A stretch of DNA of 64,000 nt. Origin: Cacajao melanocephalus. Its lineage: Eukaryota > Chordata > Mammalia > Primates > Pitheciidae. Numbering within the stretch: position 1 is the stretch's first letter; each line of letters starts with the position of its first letter. This document shows positions 44,886-61,641 of this stretch, piece by piece. The position numbers were made by a program, and so were the translations under genes. The notes beneath the pieces were generated by a model. That model did no database searches. It was given only the letters and a program-made list of their open reading frames with translations, and had not been told where the DNA came from. The stretch spans positions 32,691-96,690 of the forward strand of contig CAUYLG010065506.1 in assembly GCA_963573385.1 (NCBI GenBank). The letters run 5' to 3'.

Positions 44886-45740
44886 TCTTCTTTTAGTATC
44901 TGGCTCAATGAATCAACCTTCAAGGTACTAAGGACAGATAAATTAGAAATGGATAATTTTTTTTTGTAAAGTATTTTGACAGCTATCTGGATCTCACTGA
45001 ATACAATTTCTTCCTATCAGTATTTGACCTTATTTTAAAAAATACTAATAAAACATAAACTTTATTTCATCAGTCCATTCCAAGAATCTTAAGGGATTTA
45101 GGGAAAAATACTAATGTTCCGATAAGGGGGAAAAACAGACCTTTCCAGAAATAAGGTTATTTGAGAATATTGCTTTTAAACAGAAAAGAAACAGGAATTC
45201 ATGGAAACTAAAATCACATTTCACCCAGAAGACATATTTCTGGTTTGAAATGTTGGAACAAAAGTGAACACAATGGGAGTTGTTCACACACAGAAAGCAA
45301 CACTTAACCCATTTGAATTTTCCCATAATTGTGAGGGATATTAAAAACATGCCTAAAGTGTTTACTGCAAGTTGAAAACACCATAAATTTCTATGTTTTG
45401 GATGTGTGCATTTTTTGATTCATTATAATCTTTTATTTAAATTTGGATTTCAATCTGGAAAGTGAAGGACTTGGTTAAATTTTAAAAAGTTAGCCTTAGA
45501 AGAAATACTATTTGTTTTAAAAAATTCAAAATCCTGTAGGTAAAAGTAATTTAAAGGAGGCATTGGCTCAAAATTATAGAAAGAAATAGAAAAAAAAAAA
45601 AAACCCCAAAAACGTGGGGATACTTATGAATGTAACTAGTCCTAGGAGTATAAAGTTGAGGTTATGGGTGCAGGTGTTAATTTATAGATGTCACTGGTAT
45701 TGAAAATGAGTTCAATTTTTGAACTAGCTGAAATAATTAG

Positions 45741-45944
<204 letters not shown>

Positions 45945-46046
45945 TAGGCATTAGCAGGAGACTGTTAAACAGGTTTGGTGGTGATGCATATTGCTTCATT
46001 CTGTTTAACTTGTAATTTTTTAATGGTTGCTTACCAATAATGTTAA

Positions 46047-46160
<114 letters not shown>

Positions 46161-46387
46161 TAAATTAGCATTTTAATTTAAATTTGTTGTCATGACATAA
46201 AATAGAAAAATTCTAAACAAACTGAAATCAGTCTTTAAAGATAATCAGGCTTGAAATAATCTTTATTGAACATAATGTCTCTGGATAATCTTGCAGGGTC
46301 TACTGAATACCTTTGGGGTTAGCAGCAGCTGAGCTCTTTCTGGCCACTCAGGGATAATAGGGCCCGGGAGGTGGTGGGTATTCTACA

Positions 46388-46682
46388 GCAGCTATCCCAA
46401 CCTTCTTGGTACCAGAGACTAGTTTTGTGGAAGACAATTTTTCCATGGATGGAGGGTGGGGGCTGGTCAGATCATCAGGCATTAGAGTCTCATAAGGATT
46501 GGTCAACATAGATCCCCGGCATGTGCGTGCAGAGTTCACAAAAGGGTTCCTACTCCCATGAGAATCTAATACCACAGATGATCTGACAGGAGGTGGAGCT
46601 CCGGTGTTAATGCTTACTTACCTGCTGCTCACCTCCTGCTGTGCACCCAGTTCCTGGCAGGCCTTGGACTGGTACTGGTCCT
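46388..46682 (-). mobile_element. hAT-Charlie non-autonomous element (MER1-type), truncated
   Basis: Starts at the terminal repeat 'cccaaccttcttggtaccag' and continues 'agttttgtggaagacaattttt', 'gagaatctaataccac', 'gatctgacaggaggtggagct', to 'ggccttggactggtactggtcc'. The far terminal repeat is cut off where an Alu fragment begins. The MER1 label is from memory; orientation is uncertain. Confidence 0.7.
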
Positions 46683-46854
<172 letters not shown>

Positions 46855-46968
46855 TCAAGAGCTGTGTCTTCTATTTTCTCATCACCTTTGATGGGCTTTT
46901 ATATGAATATAACTTTCATTACTAAAGCACATGCTTTGACTGTTTTCTCATTGGCTTAATGCTCCTGA

Positions 46969-47287
<319 letters not shown>

Positions 47288-47319
47288 ACTTCACCAGCCT
47301 TTTGAACAAAAAACTCCTG

Positions 47320-47460
47320 ATCATGCATTCATTCATTCAGAAATATTTATTTAGTGCCTATTATATATTCTGCAGTGTTCTAGGCTCTGGAAATATAGCA
47401 ACAAATGAGATACAAAATCCCCCACCCTCATAGATCCTACTTTTCAGTGCTATAACCCAA
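47320..47460 (-). repeat. Old LINE (L2-like) fragment
   Basis: 'cattcattcagaaatatttatttagtgcctattatatattctgcagtgttctaggctctgg' is the reverse complement of a common L2-age 3' sequence. Family assignment tentative. Confidence 0.45.
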
Positions 47461-47929
47461 GTATATCTAGTTTAAAGTATCCTCACCTTCATGCTCTACT
47501 TGAAAGATACTTAATTCTCAAGCAAACTTCTCGATATTTAGATCTTTAATGAATGTGAAAATTAACAAAGTGTGGTGTTTATCTCTGAACCTGTTTAAAG
47601 TTAGTGGTGAACTATCATCCATACTCCTATCTGCTAATGTCAAAGGTCTCTGTTTTGTCAAAACACAGGTTCATGCAAGACAAAGCTTTCTGTAGAGCAC
47701 ACTAATTTCAAACAAAATAACTGATCAACTTATGCACTGTTAGTGGACTTGGTCAACGAATGACTGTTTTTAGTACTTGTCTCTGAGAAGGAAATAATTT
47801 CTCCCAGGCATTTTCAGAGGATGTTCTTAGAGCACAGCTGCATCTGACTATGCCACTAATAAAATACCCTCTCTCAGGCTTTCATCATTTAGCTGACAAC
47901 CAAAACAGCAGGTAGTTTATAGGCAGTAG

Positions 47930-48347
<418 letters not shown>

Positions 48348-48844
48348 GAGCTCTCTTCTTTAGATTCCAGGCTCCTCTTCTCCCATGCACTGGAGCCACT
48401 TGAGCTATGTCAGGCTAGAGATGGATATTTGGGTGTCACTGATGTAGATATAGAAGTTGGTGCTCTCTGAGTTAATCGGATATAGGTGGAAAACACAGTA
48501 AAAAGAAAAATAACTTGGAATATGATTATAGTTAAAAGGATGAGATAAATAAAAGAATAGTGAAATATAACAGAAGAGAGGAGAGTATGATGTTAAGTTC
48601 AGGAGGGAAAAGGGGAGAATTTTTGTGAAGTTCTGTGTTCAGATTTTAAATAAGGCCAAAGAGAATGATAACCGTGTTATCTCATCCACAGTTCTGCTTT
48701 GTGAATTTGTATAAAAGCACTGCAGGTGTGTTAAAATGTCGTCTATAAGCTCTGAAACTTTTTGTGTTCTAATCTTGTGAAAAACTAAAATTCCCTGTTA
48801 AAATATACTTTGACTTTTTTTTTTTTTTGGTAATTCTCTCTTAG

Positions 48845-48994
<150 letters not shown>

Positions 48995-50589
48995 TAAGTT
49001 GTATGATTTATGTGTGATTTTTAAAAAGTTATACATAGATAAGTAAAATAGAAAAGATAACTAAGTAAATGTTTAGAATTAAACATCTCATTGCTTAGAA
49101 CATTTGAACCTCACCAGTATCACCAATACTCTTTTACAGATGATGGGAGAAGCTACATTGCTTATGATGCTAAAATACTTGTTACTTGAATCATGTAGTT
49201 TTAGTAGAAATAATGTTTTTTTCTGCTGCCCAAATTTTCCTGGTCTGGGTTGAATTGAGTTTTACTATGAGTGAAGAAAACTGGTAGAACATTTGAGAAT
49301 AAAGAACTGTGTTTCTCCATGTTCAGCTGTAAGAATTTCTAGTGCTATCAGGTGACTAGACACCATTTGTAATTCAATACTCATAAGAGATGCAAAAAAG
49401 ACTGAAAGATAATCCATGCTTGTATGTGCTAAGTAATTTGTCCATTTCTTTAAAACAATTCTATTATCTATTTACCTACGATTAGAAAACAATTTCTGTT
49501 TATTATAGAAAATGTAGAGAATACAAATTTTCCTAAAGGGAGACTTTTTTTCTTATAACTCATAAATAACCATTGTTATTCTTTTGAAATTAAGTACCAA
49601 CTTAAGTTTTTAAAGTATTGGTACACGTATACATAAGAAGTACCCACAAAGTGAGACCATGCTCTATATACTACTTTTTAAGAGCATACCATGCATATAC
49701 TTGCAAGACATGGGCTTTTCTTGTACAAATCATTCCCATCAATGGTCTAGAATTTCCCTATCAGATTTACCTTAATTGTTTAACCAATTAATTAATTACA
49801 ATAATATGTACAAAGTACTTAGCATAATATATCAAAATTATTGTTTAGATTTTACTTGAATCATTTGTCAATCATGATAAGCAACTTCAATAATTTTAAA
49901 ACGAAGTTTAGCACTTCAAAAATAAAATTTTTTATTTTAATTACTTATTAAAATATTATAAGTATATGTAGTTTTCTTCCCTGCCCTAAATATATTTTAA
50001 TATGTAAAAAATAGAATTATATGTTATATATTTTCAGGAATAGCTGGATGTGCTTCTGCAGGGTTTAAGAGTCAAAGTGCAGTGCAATGGGCTAGGTTCT
50101 CCCTAGTAAGTCTCTTCAAGGCAGTGTTAATTCACTAAAGTCAATGATTTAGCTTCTACCAATAAATTACCAAGACTCTGAAAGAGTGAGCATGACACTC
50201 ACTCTTTACTAATTTAGGAAGACTGGGCTAGAGGGCAGCAAAGAAGCACAGCAATGTTTTCTCTCTAAATCTAATTATGGTCTATTCCTCTTCCTTTATT
50301 CAACCCTGGTCTAGGATAAGACTGTCCTGGTTGCCCACCTCCTGACACTTTGAGGGCATTGAAAAGGAAGACAGACTGGAAAGGAATAAGGAGTACTATT
50401 TCAAAGCAATCATTAGGTCATCCCTAGGGACCCCTGATTTAACCCTACAAATACTGGTCCACCAATCAGAGGCATTCCAACAGTTAGAGACTTGGAGGCC
50501 AGCAACTTCAAAACTGAATAAATAGGAGTGAATCCTCAGACTTGGTTGCTAGATGAGCAGAATAGGAATCTGTGTCTTCTGACTCTTCT

Positions 50590-50815
50590 GAGTGTTCGTT
50601 GCGCTGTGTCTAGAATTCTGGATTCCAGGTTCAAGCATCTCTTCCACTACTTGCTAGCTAAGTGTGTAATTTCACATCCTCATCCATTAAATGGGGATAA
50701 GAGTGCCTGTGCTATGGAACTGCAAAGAATGTTGAATAAAACTGGGTTTGTAAAGAACTTAGTGAAGTATCCAGTACATAGTAAGTACCCGGTGATGTTA
50801 TATATGATGCTGTTG
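50590..50815 (+). repeat. MIR SINE
   Basis: 'gattccaggttcaagcatctcttccactacttgctagctaagtg', 'ccattaaatggggataagagtgcc' and 'cagtacatagtaagtacccggtgatgtta' follow sense MIR in order. Confidence 0.85.
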
Positions 50816-51102
50816 TCTTCTCATTTTATTATGTTTCATTGCTACTTTATTATATCAATAGCATATTTTACATTGTATTTAAAACATTTTTTGAAGATAG
50901 CATACTCAGTTTAAAAAAATGTGTTTGAAATAAATAACTTTTCCTTTATGTCCTTATTCTAATGTATGAGGTCTATAAATCAGTATTATATTTTCTTATA
51001 ATAGATTCTTGGAATTTAAGTTAGTATCCCATTTTGAGGGAAAAGGGAAAAATGTAAGAGGTAAATGCAAAAGAATTTTCTTTTGATTCTAGCTATACTT
51101 CT

Positions 51103-51567
51103 TTTTTTTTAAATTATTTTTATTTTTTATTTTTATTTTAGATAAAATAAATCATGATTATGCAGGATTGTTGCATAGGTACATACATGGCAATGTGGTT
51201 TGCTGCCTCCATCACCCCATCACCTATATCTGGCTTTTCTCCCCATGGTATCCCTCCCCAACATCCCCACCTTATACCCCCACAGCAGACCCCAGTGTGT
51301 GATGCTCCCCTCCCTGTGTCCCTGTGTTCTCATTGTTCAACATTCGCCTATGAGTGAGAACATGTGGTGTTTGGTTTTCTGTTCTTGTGTCAGTTTGCTG
51401 AGAATGATGGTTTCCAGATTCATCCATGTCCCTACAAAGGACACAAACTCATCGTTTTCAAAGGCTGCATAGTATTCCGTCGTGTATATGTGCCACATTT
51501 TCCCTGTCCAGTCTCTCGTTGATGGGCATTTGGGTTGGTTCCAGGTCTTTGCTATTGTAAACAAGTA
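51103..51567 (-). mobile_element. L1 3' end, antisense, 5'-truncated
   Basis: T/A-rich head (TTTTTA units), then reverse complement of L1: 'atgcaggattgttgcatagg', 'gagaacatgtggtgtttgg', 'tccatgtccctacaaagg' and 'gggcatttgggttggttcc'. Ends inside ORF2 sequence. The 3' UTR part before 'atgcagg' is unusually short. Confidence 0.9.
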
Positions 51568-53104
51568 GTAGTATAAAACTTCATAGTTGATAACATCAAG
51601 AGATTTTTCAAAAGGCTTTGGAGCAGATAATTTAGTACACCTATTTTCTATAGGAAATAGAACATCTCTCTTGTATAAACATAATTCTTTTTAAAATTGA
51701 GAATATAGTGTTCTCACTATGGCAACGTTCTCTAAAGATCATTTTACTAGGGGGATTCCAACATTTGGACCAAAATGCATGTCATGGTGTTTTGTACAAT
51801 TTTGGTTAAGGAAGAAAATAATAATCCTCTTAAAGATTAGAGTCAACCTTCCAGAGCAATATTAGAAAGACAGAAAAACCTTGCTCAGAAAAATTGAGAG
51901 ACCTCTATGAATTACTCAAAATCCAAAAGCAGCAATAATTCACCATAGCCTGAAAGTTCTGTGGTTTCAGCAGAAGTGAACTCTCATTCGTGATAGATAG
52001 AAGCATGAACTGTTCTGTTTGTTTCAGGCCCACCAGAATATGTATTCATTCCCTTTTTCTTTCTTTGGTCAGTTATCTTTCATTTTCAAGTGTATCTTTG
52101 ACAGACAGTGATAACCATGTGTTATTCAAAGGAAATGAACACAGCCCTGTACACGAAAAAGTAATTAAGGATAAAGGATAAATTAATTCTGTGACCATGC
52201 CGCATACATACAGATAACTTCGTAGTGTATAAGCTAATTTATAGTAATAATCTCAGGTTTTCCTAGAGCAGAAAATCTGCATTTCTATCCCTAAATGCCT
52301 GTCTAGGTTATATTTGAGACTGCAGTCCCAGACTCTGCCTTAGGCCTAAATGTAGCCTATGGCTTTCTGAAGTGTTCTGAGCCCTTGGTTTTACTCAAAC
52401 TGTCTCTAACAGTGATTTCATTAGCTGCAGATAAGTCCTGCTGTATCTACCTTCAGACTCTGTTTAATATGCCCTTGAAGTGCTGCTGACATTTATTTTA
52501 TGATTAACTCATCTTTTGGGAAACACTTTTGTTTCTTGGGCATCAAGGGCTATCTATCACAATTTATTGCATTGTATTCATTTGTTTTTATTCCTGACTA
52601 CGATATATTCATATTGTTATGATGTTGCCTCATATCTTGTGCTCTCTGCTTTTCATTGTTGCTATCTGATTTATGGCTTTCTTCTGTGGAGAGTCTTATT
52701 TATGATTGCCAAATTGCACACCCCTGTGGGTTTGCCATGACAGCTTACTCAAGTTTCCCATCCCTTCATAATCCTTTTTTTTAATGTAGATTCATTGGAA
52801 TGATTTCTTCTTCTATTCAGTTTTACCTTCTGATGTATTATTTCTTGTAAACCTTCATTACATAAATACCAAAGTGAATCATTTTCTTAAAATATTTTGA
52901 TAACATGTTTGGCAGATCTGTTCTTTATAACTAGTTTCTTTTGTTCTTTGATAAAGTTCCCAATAGGTAGAAATGTATTAACTCTGTATTTTTGTTGTAT
53001 TCATTTTTATAAAGAATATCTCAGGTCGCTCAGTTTTTTCTTTGTAACAATAAACTAAGGAGAAAAGTTCCTGTTTTATTAAGTACCTGTATAGCTCATA
53101 GCAC

Positions 53105-53265
53105 AGTGCAGAGCAACTCACCAAGGTTATTTATTTTAATGGCCACAGATACCCTGCAAAATGACTCTTAACAATGTTATCTTTCTGTGAAATTTTCTGT
53201 GTCAGAGTAGTTAAGGAGCTTATCCAAGTTATCCAGCTATAAACTGACTACATGAAGATTCAAGG
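53105..53265 (-). repeat. MIR SINE fragment
   Basis: 'gttatttattttaatggccacagataccctgcaaaat ... agttaaggagcttatccaagttatccagctataaact' follows antisense MIR. Confidence 0.65.
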
Positions 53266-53271
53266 CTAGGT

Positions 53272-53540
53272 TTAACCAGGTGTGGTGGCTCACACCTGTA
53301 ATCCCAGCACTTTGGAAAGCTGAGGCAGGAGGATTACTTGAGTACAGTAGTTTAAGACCAGCCTGAGCAACATAGGAGAACTCGTGTTTATGATAAAAAA
53401 AATAAAGGAAAATAAACAAGCATGGTGTGACCTTGTGCCTATAGTCCCAGCCACTTGGGAGGCTGAGGTGGGAGGGTCACTGACACAGAGAGGTTGAGGC
53501 TGCAGTGAGCAGTGATCAAGCCACTATGCTCCAGTGTTCC
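53272..53540 (+). mobile_element. Alu (J-like), sense, 3'-truncated
   Basis: 'aggtgtggtggctcacacc' to 'agccactatgctccagtgt'; lacks the final A-tail part. Confidence 0.9.
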
Positions 53541-53574
53541 TTTTTCAGGCTTTACTATGTAATGACTGTGTTCA

Positions 53575-53690
53575 GTTTAGAAACTCTGTATTGCATGAGG
53601 TTGGGGACCATGTTTGTCTCCAAGGATTTCTAGCTCAACATCTTTCACACTGTAGACCCTCAATATGTATTTACTGAGAGGTGTAAAGCT
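53575..53690 (+). repeat. L2-like 3' fragment
   Basis: 'catgaggttggggaccatgtttgtctcc ... ctgtagaccctcaatatgtatttactgag' resembles the L2 end region. Confidence 0.5.
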
Positions 53691-53755
53691 GTACATGACG
53701 ATTATTTTAACCAGTTGTGATGCTTAAAATTCATCTTACCTTATTTTCTGATTGA

Positions 53756-56835
<3,080 letters not shown>

Positions 56836-57914
56836 TGAGGTGGCATAGTGCCGAAGATGTTTGTGGTTTCCAATTTTAAGTTTAAAATTAAACACAGCAT
56901 TATAGATCTCATAATGATTGCTTTATCTGCATAATGAATTATAATTGATTGTGTCTAAATGGTTACATTTTATTATTACAGTACTGCTATCTGTTTAAAA
57001 AGTGATCTAGGTTATTTTCATTTTCATTGAGATATGAGTTTTATGAAATTGAAATCCAAAGGTTTGAACTGTTTTCTTGGCCCTTGTGATTGCTTTAGAA
57101 TATGTAATGATCATTGTGTCTGTGTCTATATGTATGAACTCTACATACCTATTCTCTTTATTAGAAGACTTTTGTGAAAAAGCAAAAATTGTGGGTTTTA
57201 TAAGGTCTGTGATTGATTTTGAAGTATATTTAGGTAACTCGATTTAGCTCTTAAAGGAAAATAGCAAAATGTACTTGCCATTATCTAAAATTGTAAACAC
57301 TATCCTTTGATCAACATGTGCCACAGAAAACTAAAATTAGAATCATAATTCATAAGCAAAGCTATTGCTATTATCTCATGAAGAAAAAGTCAGTATTGGA
57401 CTATAAGAGAAAATTCCCTCAATTCAATCAGCTAGATGCAGGCAGAACTTTACAGGAGAAGCCTTGTATTTTCCCATCATGCATAATGAAGTACTGATTT
57501 CTGGATGTGAGGATGTAACTGTGTCCAAACCTGGAAGATGATTGGCCGTATTCTCCTAAGCCAGGGCTGATGGCCTGCAAAATGCTGAATCTACATGAAA
57601 ATAGCTGATCAATTTTACTTGATGAGAAGGTCAGATCTAGCATAGCAAATTGGAAGTTATACATAGGCTCATAAGTTACTCTGGTTGATAGTAGCTTGAT
57701 AAATATTTGTTGAACTATATTATTGAATGAATATTTAAAGTCTCTTCTAAAACGATCAAATCTTTTCTCTTCTACAAGAATGTTAATAAGCAGACAAATC
57801 AATTTGAGTTTCATTTCTTTTTATTTTCCTTGCATACCCTTTTATGGAGGTGTTGATCAGTGAAATAATTAAAGAAAAGCAATAAGTGGGCAGAAAATCC
57901 ACTGAGTAACATGT

Positions 57915-58340
57915 TCTCTTAGGTAGTTATTGCCACAAAATTGACCACTCCAAAACTTAGTGGCCCGAAACAATGATAATTGACTATTCTTGATTCTATG
58001 GGGCAACTGTGGGGTGGTTCCTATGAGATTACTGACATGGCTGCCTTCTACTGGGACCCAAGCGAGCACTTTGTTTCCCCTGTTCATGGCCTCTGTTTCC
58101 ATGTGGCAGGTCACCCTCCAGAGCCCCTCTGCATGGCCTCTCTTTCCAGTCTCTAGCAGGGTTTTCCTTTCTGCCTGGTGTCTGGATTTTAAGAGGGAAC
58201 ATTACAAGTGACAAACCTTCTACTTAGATTGTACTTGCTAGTATCCCTTTGGACAAATCAAATCATGTGGCTAAGCCCAGGGTCAATGTGGGAAACTAGG
58301 GGGTGTGGCTCACTGGTGGCCACAACAGGGCACCAAGATG
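57915..58340 (+). mobile_element. MLT1-like MaLR LTR
   Basis: 'ttgccacaaaattgaccactccaaaacttagtggcccgaaacaa' matches the MLT1 start (aaattaccccaaaacttagtggcttaaaacaa), followed by 'atggcctctctttccag', 'aatcaaatcatgtggctaagccc' and 'ggtggccac' in expected order. Solo and decayed. Confidence 0.7.
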
Positions 58341-58638
58341 TAATGGAATGGTCAAATATTAACTAGCATTTTAATGATTTATAGCAATACAGTAATTAGA
58401 CACACTTGGGAAGCTAATACAAAAAAATAGATAATACATATTGTATCACACTTCAATAATGCAGTTTAATTTGATTTAGCATCTTATCTAGAAAATCTGT
58501 AAACCTTAAAGTAATACAACTCTTGAAGCATTTGTTTGGTAATCATCTCATCTCTCTAATTTCTCTAAATAGGACTGGAACTGCAGTTAAAATACAGGAT
58601 AATTTTTAAGGAAATTGCCCTTATAAAGGGGATAACTT

Positions 58639-58695
58639 TTTATTTGGGAGGATTAAAATATAGTTATATTATTTGGGATACTAGTGAGATGAATG
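58639..58695 (+). repeat. Source copy of templated insertion at 60228
   Basis: This 57-nt stretch (starting tttatttgggaggattaaaa, ending gtgagatgaatg) recurs at 60228-60284, 1589 nt downstream, with one mismatch (t58682 versus c60271). It is not part of any repeat I recognise. Confidence 0.93.
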
Positions 58696-58849
58696 ATGTC
58701 CTTCCCATTTTCATATTTGTTTGATTCTAAAAAAGCAGTAAATGTATTGGAATATATATATTAGGAGAACATTTAAATTATTTGTACAATTATAGATAAT
58801 TGATTCATCAGACAACTCTCCATCTCACATTTGTTTTATTTTGTTGTCT

Positions 58850-58976
58850 TGTTAATAAGAGATGAGGTCTGGCTATGTTGCCCAGGTTGGTCTTGAACTT
58901 CTGGACTCAAGCAATCCACCCACCTCAGCCTCCCAAAGTGCTGAGATTACAAGTCTGAGTCTCTGTGCCCAGCCAC
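58850..58976 (-). mobile_element. Alu fragment, antisense (right-monomer-like)
   Basis: 'agagatgaggtctggctatgttgcccagg' to 'ctgtgcccagcca'. About one monomer; T-rich but interrupted head. Confidence 0.85.
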
Positions 58977-59281
58977 AGTTGATTATTTTAAAATGTGATT
59001 TTTAACTTATTTAAGATATAATTGAAGCATTTGGAAATATATCCTATTTAAAAACATACATCTTTGGAACATATCTTAGAAGATAAAACTTGAAGCTATA
59101 AAAAGTCAATTTGTCAAATAATATAATTTTCCTTGACTTTCTATTATTTCTGATGTTGTTTGTATCTCTCTTTCAAATTTTATTATTTTTTTAAAAACTA
59201 GAAGAATAAATAAGGTCCAGTCTCCTTTCAAAGCAAGTTTATGAAATGGGCATGCGTTTTAGGAAGCACTAATACCACTGA

Positions 59282-59494
<213 letters not shown>

Positions 59495-59574
59495 TAAAGG
59501 TCCTGTATATGTTGAAGCCACATTCTTAAGTAATTATCACCAAACAGATGTCTTTCAAATGCGTATGTAATAAT

Positions 59575-59790
59575 AGCTAGTAGCTAGCAAATTCTATTCG
59601 TTAGACATTTTATGAAGTGTTTTTTATGGACTATCTCACTTAGTCATCAAAAAAGAAATCTCATAAAGTGGGAATGAGTGTCATCATTCTTTTTTGAGGG
59701 GAGAAAACACTAAAGCCTATATAGGTTAAGGGACTTGCTCAAACTAGTTAAGTAGCAGAGTGAGGATTCAAAGCCAGATTATAATGTGTT
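59575..59790 (-). repeat. MIR SINE
   Basis: 'tattcgttagacattttatgaagtg ... gttaagggacttgctcaaactagttaagtagcagagtgaggattcaaagcc' follows antisense MIR over nearly full length. Confidence 0.8.
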
Positions 59791-59814
59791 TCCTTGTTTG
59801 GAGTTTCAGTGTTG

Positions 59815-59985
59815 TTTAGACCGGGTCTCCAGTGTGCCTCAACAGAGCAGCAGTATCAACATTGCTTGGGAGCTATACTGAAATGCAGAATCTCAGCTGT
59901 ACCCCACCTCTCCTGAGTCAGAATCCTCATTTTAACTAGATCTGATTTGTATGCATACTAAAATTTGAGAAGCCCTAATCTAGAA
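59815..59985 (-). mobile_element. MER5-like hAT-Charlie element
   Basis: 'agcagcagtatcaacattgcttgggagct', 'gaaatgcagaatctcag', 'cctgagtcagaatc' and 'tgcatactaaaatttgagaagccc' follow the reverse complement of MER5A in order. Confidence 0.8.
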
Positions 59986-60174
59986 AGTTCTTTTTACTTT
60001 TACTGTAGTCTAATATTGACAGTAAGGAAAGGGGCAAACTAGTAGTGTGAAAATGAGAGAGAAATAGAGGAAGAGATATATTTTGATAAGGACGGTTATC
60101 ACTTCTATTTTCTCAATGGAGTAAACTAGCAAATGGCTGTGTTTAGTGGCTTCTTTGCCAAGGGCAACTGAGGC

Positions 60175-60348
60175 AAAGTTTTGAAACAATAATTCAAGGT
60201 ATTTGTCAATTGCAGACATAAATGTAATTTATTTGGGAGGATTAAAATATAGTTATATTATTTGGGATACCAGTGAGATGAATGGTAAACATAAATTACA
60301 TTTATGTCTGCAATTGACAAATACCTTGAATTATTGTTTCGAAACTTT
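60175..60348. repeat. 57-bp inverted repeat with templated spacer
   Basis: Left arm 60175-60231 and right arm 60292-60348 are reverse complements at 56 of 57 positions (one t/c difference near gaaac). The 60-nt spacer is mostly a copy of the preceding intron: 60228-60284 equals 58639-58695 but for one base, leaving gtaaaca (60285-60291) before the right arm. The arms match no repeat family I know. See findings. Confidence 0.95.
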
Positions 60349-60414
60349 TTCACAGAAGCCCATGAATCACCTCTTATATGTTCTTGGTGTCTTTCCACTC
60401 ATATTATTGGTGGG

Positions 60415-61305
60415 TGTCTCTGGATATTTTTATTACACTGTTAGGTGCTTCCCAACCAGCACAGCTGGAGAATTCCCTATTTTGAGGTGTTTTCACTCAC
60501 AGCCCTTCTGATACCCTATGTGTGGAGGTTTTCCCCCCATACCAGCCAATTCTCCAAATCTAACATCAACTGCGTGTCCTACAATTCAATTTAGTTGTAA
60601 AGCCAGGAGTTAGCACAGACCCACAGGTTAGGTGATCAGTCCAACAAGGTTGCCCCCATTTCAGATGCCCTTCATGTGTCCCAGGCTTTTACCTGTATTT
60701 CTGACCAACTGGCTATACCTTCGGGGTATTCCCACATCCCTTCCTGGGGTTCAGTTATTTGCTAGAACAGCTCAGGGAACTCAGAAACTTACAATCACTG
60801 GTTTATTATAAAGGATAAGAAATGAAAAGCCTCATGAAGAGATAAACAGGGTGATGCCCAGAGGAGTGCTGAGCACCAAGCTCTGTAGGGGAAGCTGTGT
60901 GAGGGGTTGAGGTGTGCCACCCTCCAGACACGTGGGAATGTTTACTCACTCAGAAGCTCTCTGATCCCTGTCATTTAGGGATTTTTATGGAGGTTCCATC
61001 CCCTAGACATGATTGATTAAATCATTAACCATTTGTGACAGAACTTCAACTCTATCCCCTCTCCCCTCCCCAGAGGTCCAGGGGTGGGGCTGAAAGCTCC
61101 AACCCCCTCATCGCTTGGTGGGTTCCCCTGACTACCAGCCCCCATCCTGAAGCTAGCTGTGGGCTCACCAAGTGCCACCTCATTCACCTAAACTCAGTTA
61201 TGTTCCAAAGGGGCTTGTTATAAATAACAAAAGACACTCCTGTCACTGCTATCGCTCAGTAAATCACAAGGATTTAAAAGCTTTATTTTAGGAACAGTGG
61301 CCAAA
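60415..61305. mobile_element. Probable ERVL-type solo LTR
   Basis: 'aacttacaatcactggtttattataaagg', 'gtgccaccctccagacacgtggg', 'tttagggatttttatggaggttcc', 'gattgattaaatcattaaccatttgtgac', 'ggtggggctgaaagctccaacccc' and 'ataacaaaagacactcctgtcac' follow a recognisable human LTR consensus that I associate with the MER21 group. Name and strand are uncertain. No viral coding sequence is present. Confidence 0.6.
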
Positions 61306-61313
61306 TACCAAAA

Positions 61314-61641
61314 TCTTTCTTTCTTTCTTTTCCTTTTTTTTTTTTTGAGACAGAGTCTTTCTTTGTCAACCAGGCTAGACTGCAGTAGTGCAGCAGTGCG
61401 ATTATAGCTTACTGCAGCCTTGAATTCCTGGGCTGAAGTGATCTGACGTCAGTCAGTTCCCTACCCCATCTAGTAGCTGGGACTAAATGTGCATGCCACC
61501 ATGCCCAGCTCATTTTTTTTTTAATAGAGACAAGATCTTGCCATATTGCCCAGGCTGGTCTCGAACTCCTGAGCTTAAGTGATCCTCCCACTTGGCCTCC
61601 CTGACTATTGGGATTACAGGCATGAGCCATGGTGTCCAGCC
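61314..61641 (-). mobile_element. (TTTC)n and Alu (J-like), antisense
   Basis: Short TTTC repeat, T-run, then 'gagacagagtctttctttgtc' to 'attacaggcatgagccatgg'. Strongly diverged, with an insertion near 'cagcagtgcg'. Confidence 0.92.

Noticed and set aside
51154..51564. Open frames on both strands near 51.2-51.5 kb
   Set aside because: Derived from the antisense L1 3' end; the minus-strand one is a short residual piece of L1 ORF2.
60203..60511. 102-codon open frame over the inverted repeat
   Set aside because: It crosses the template-switch join and enters an LTR, so it cannot be an ancestral coding sequence.
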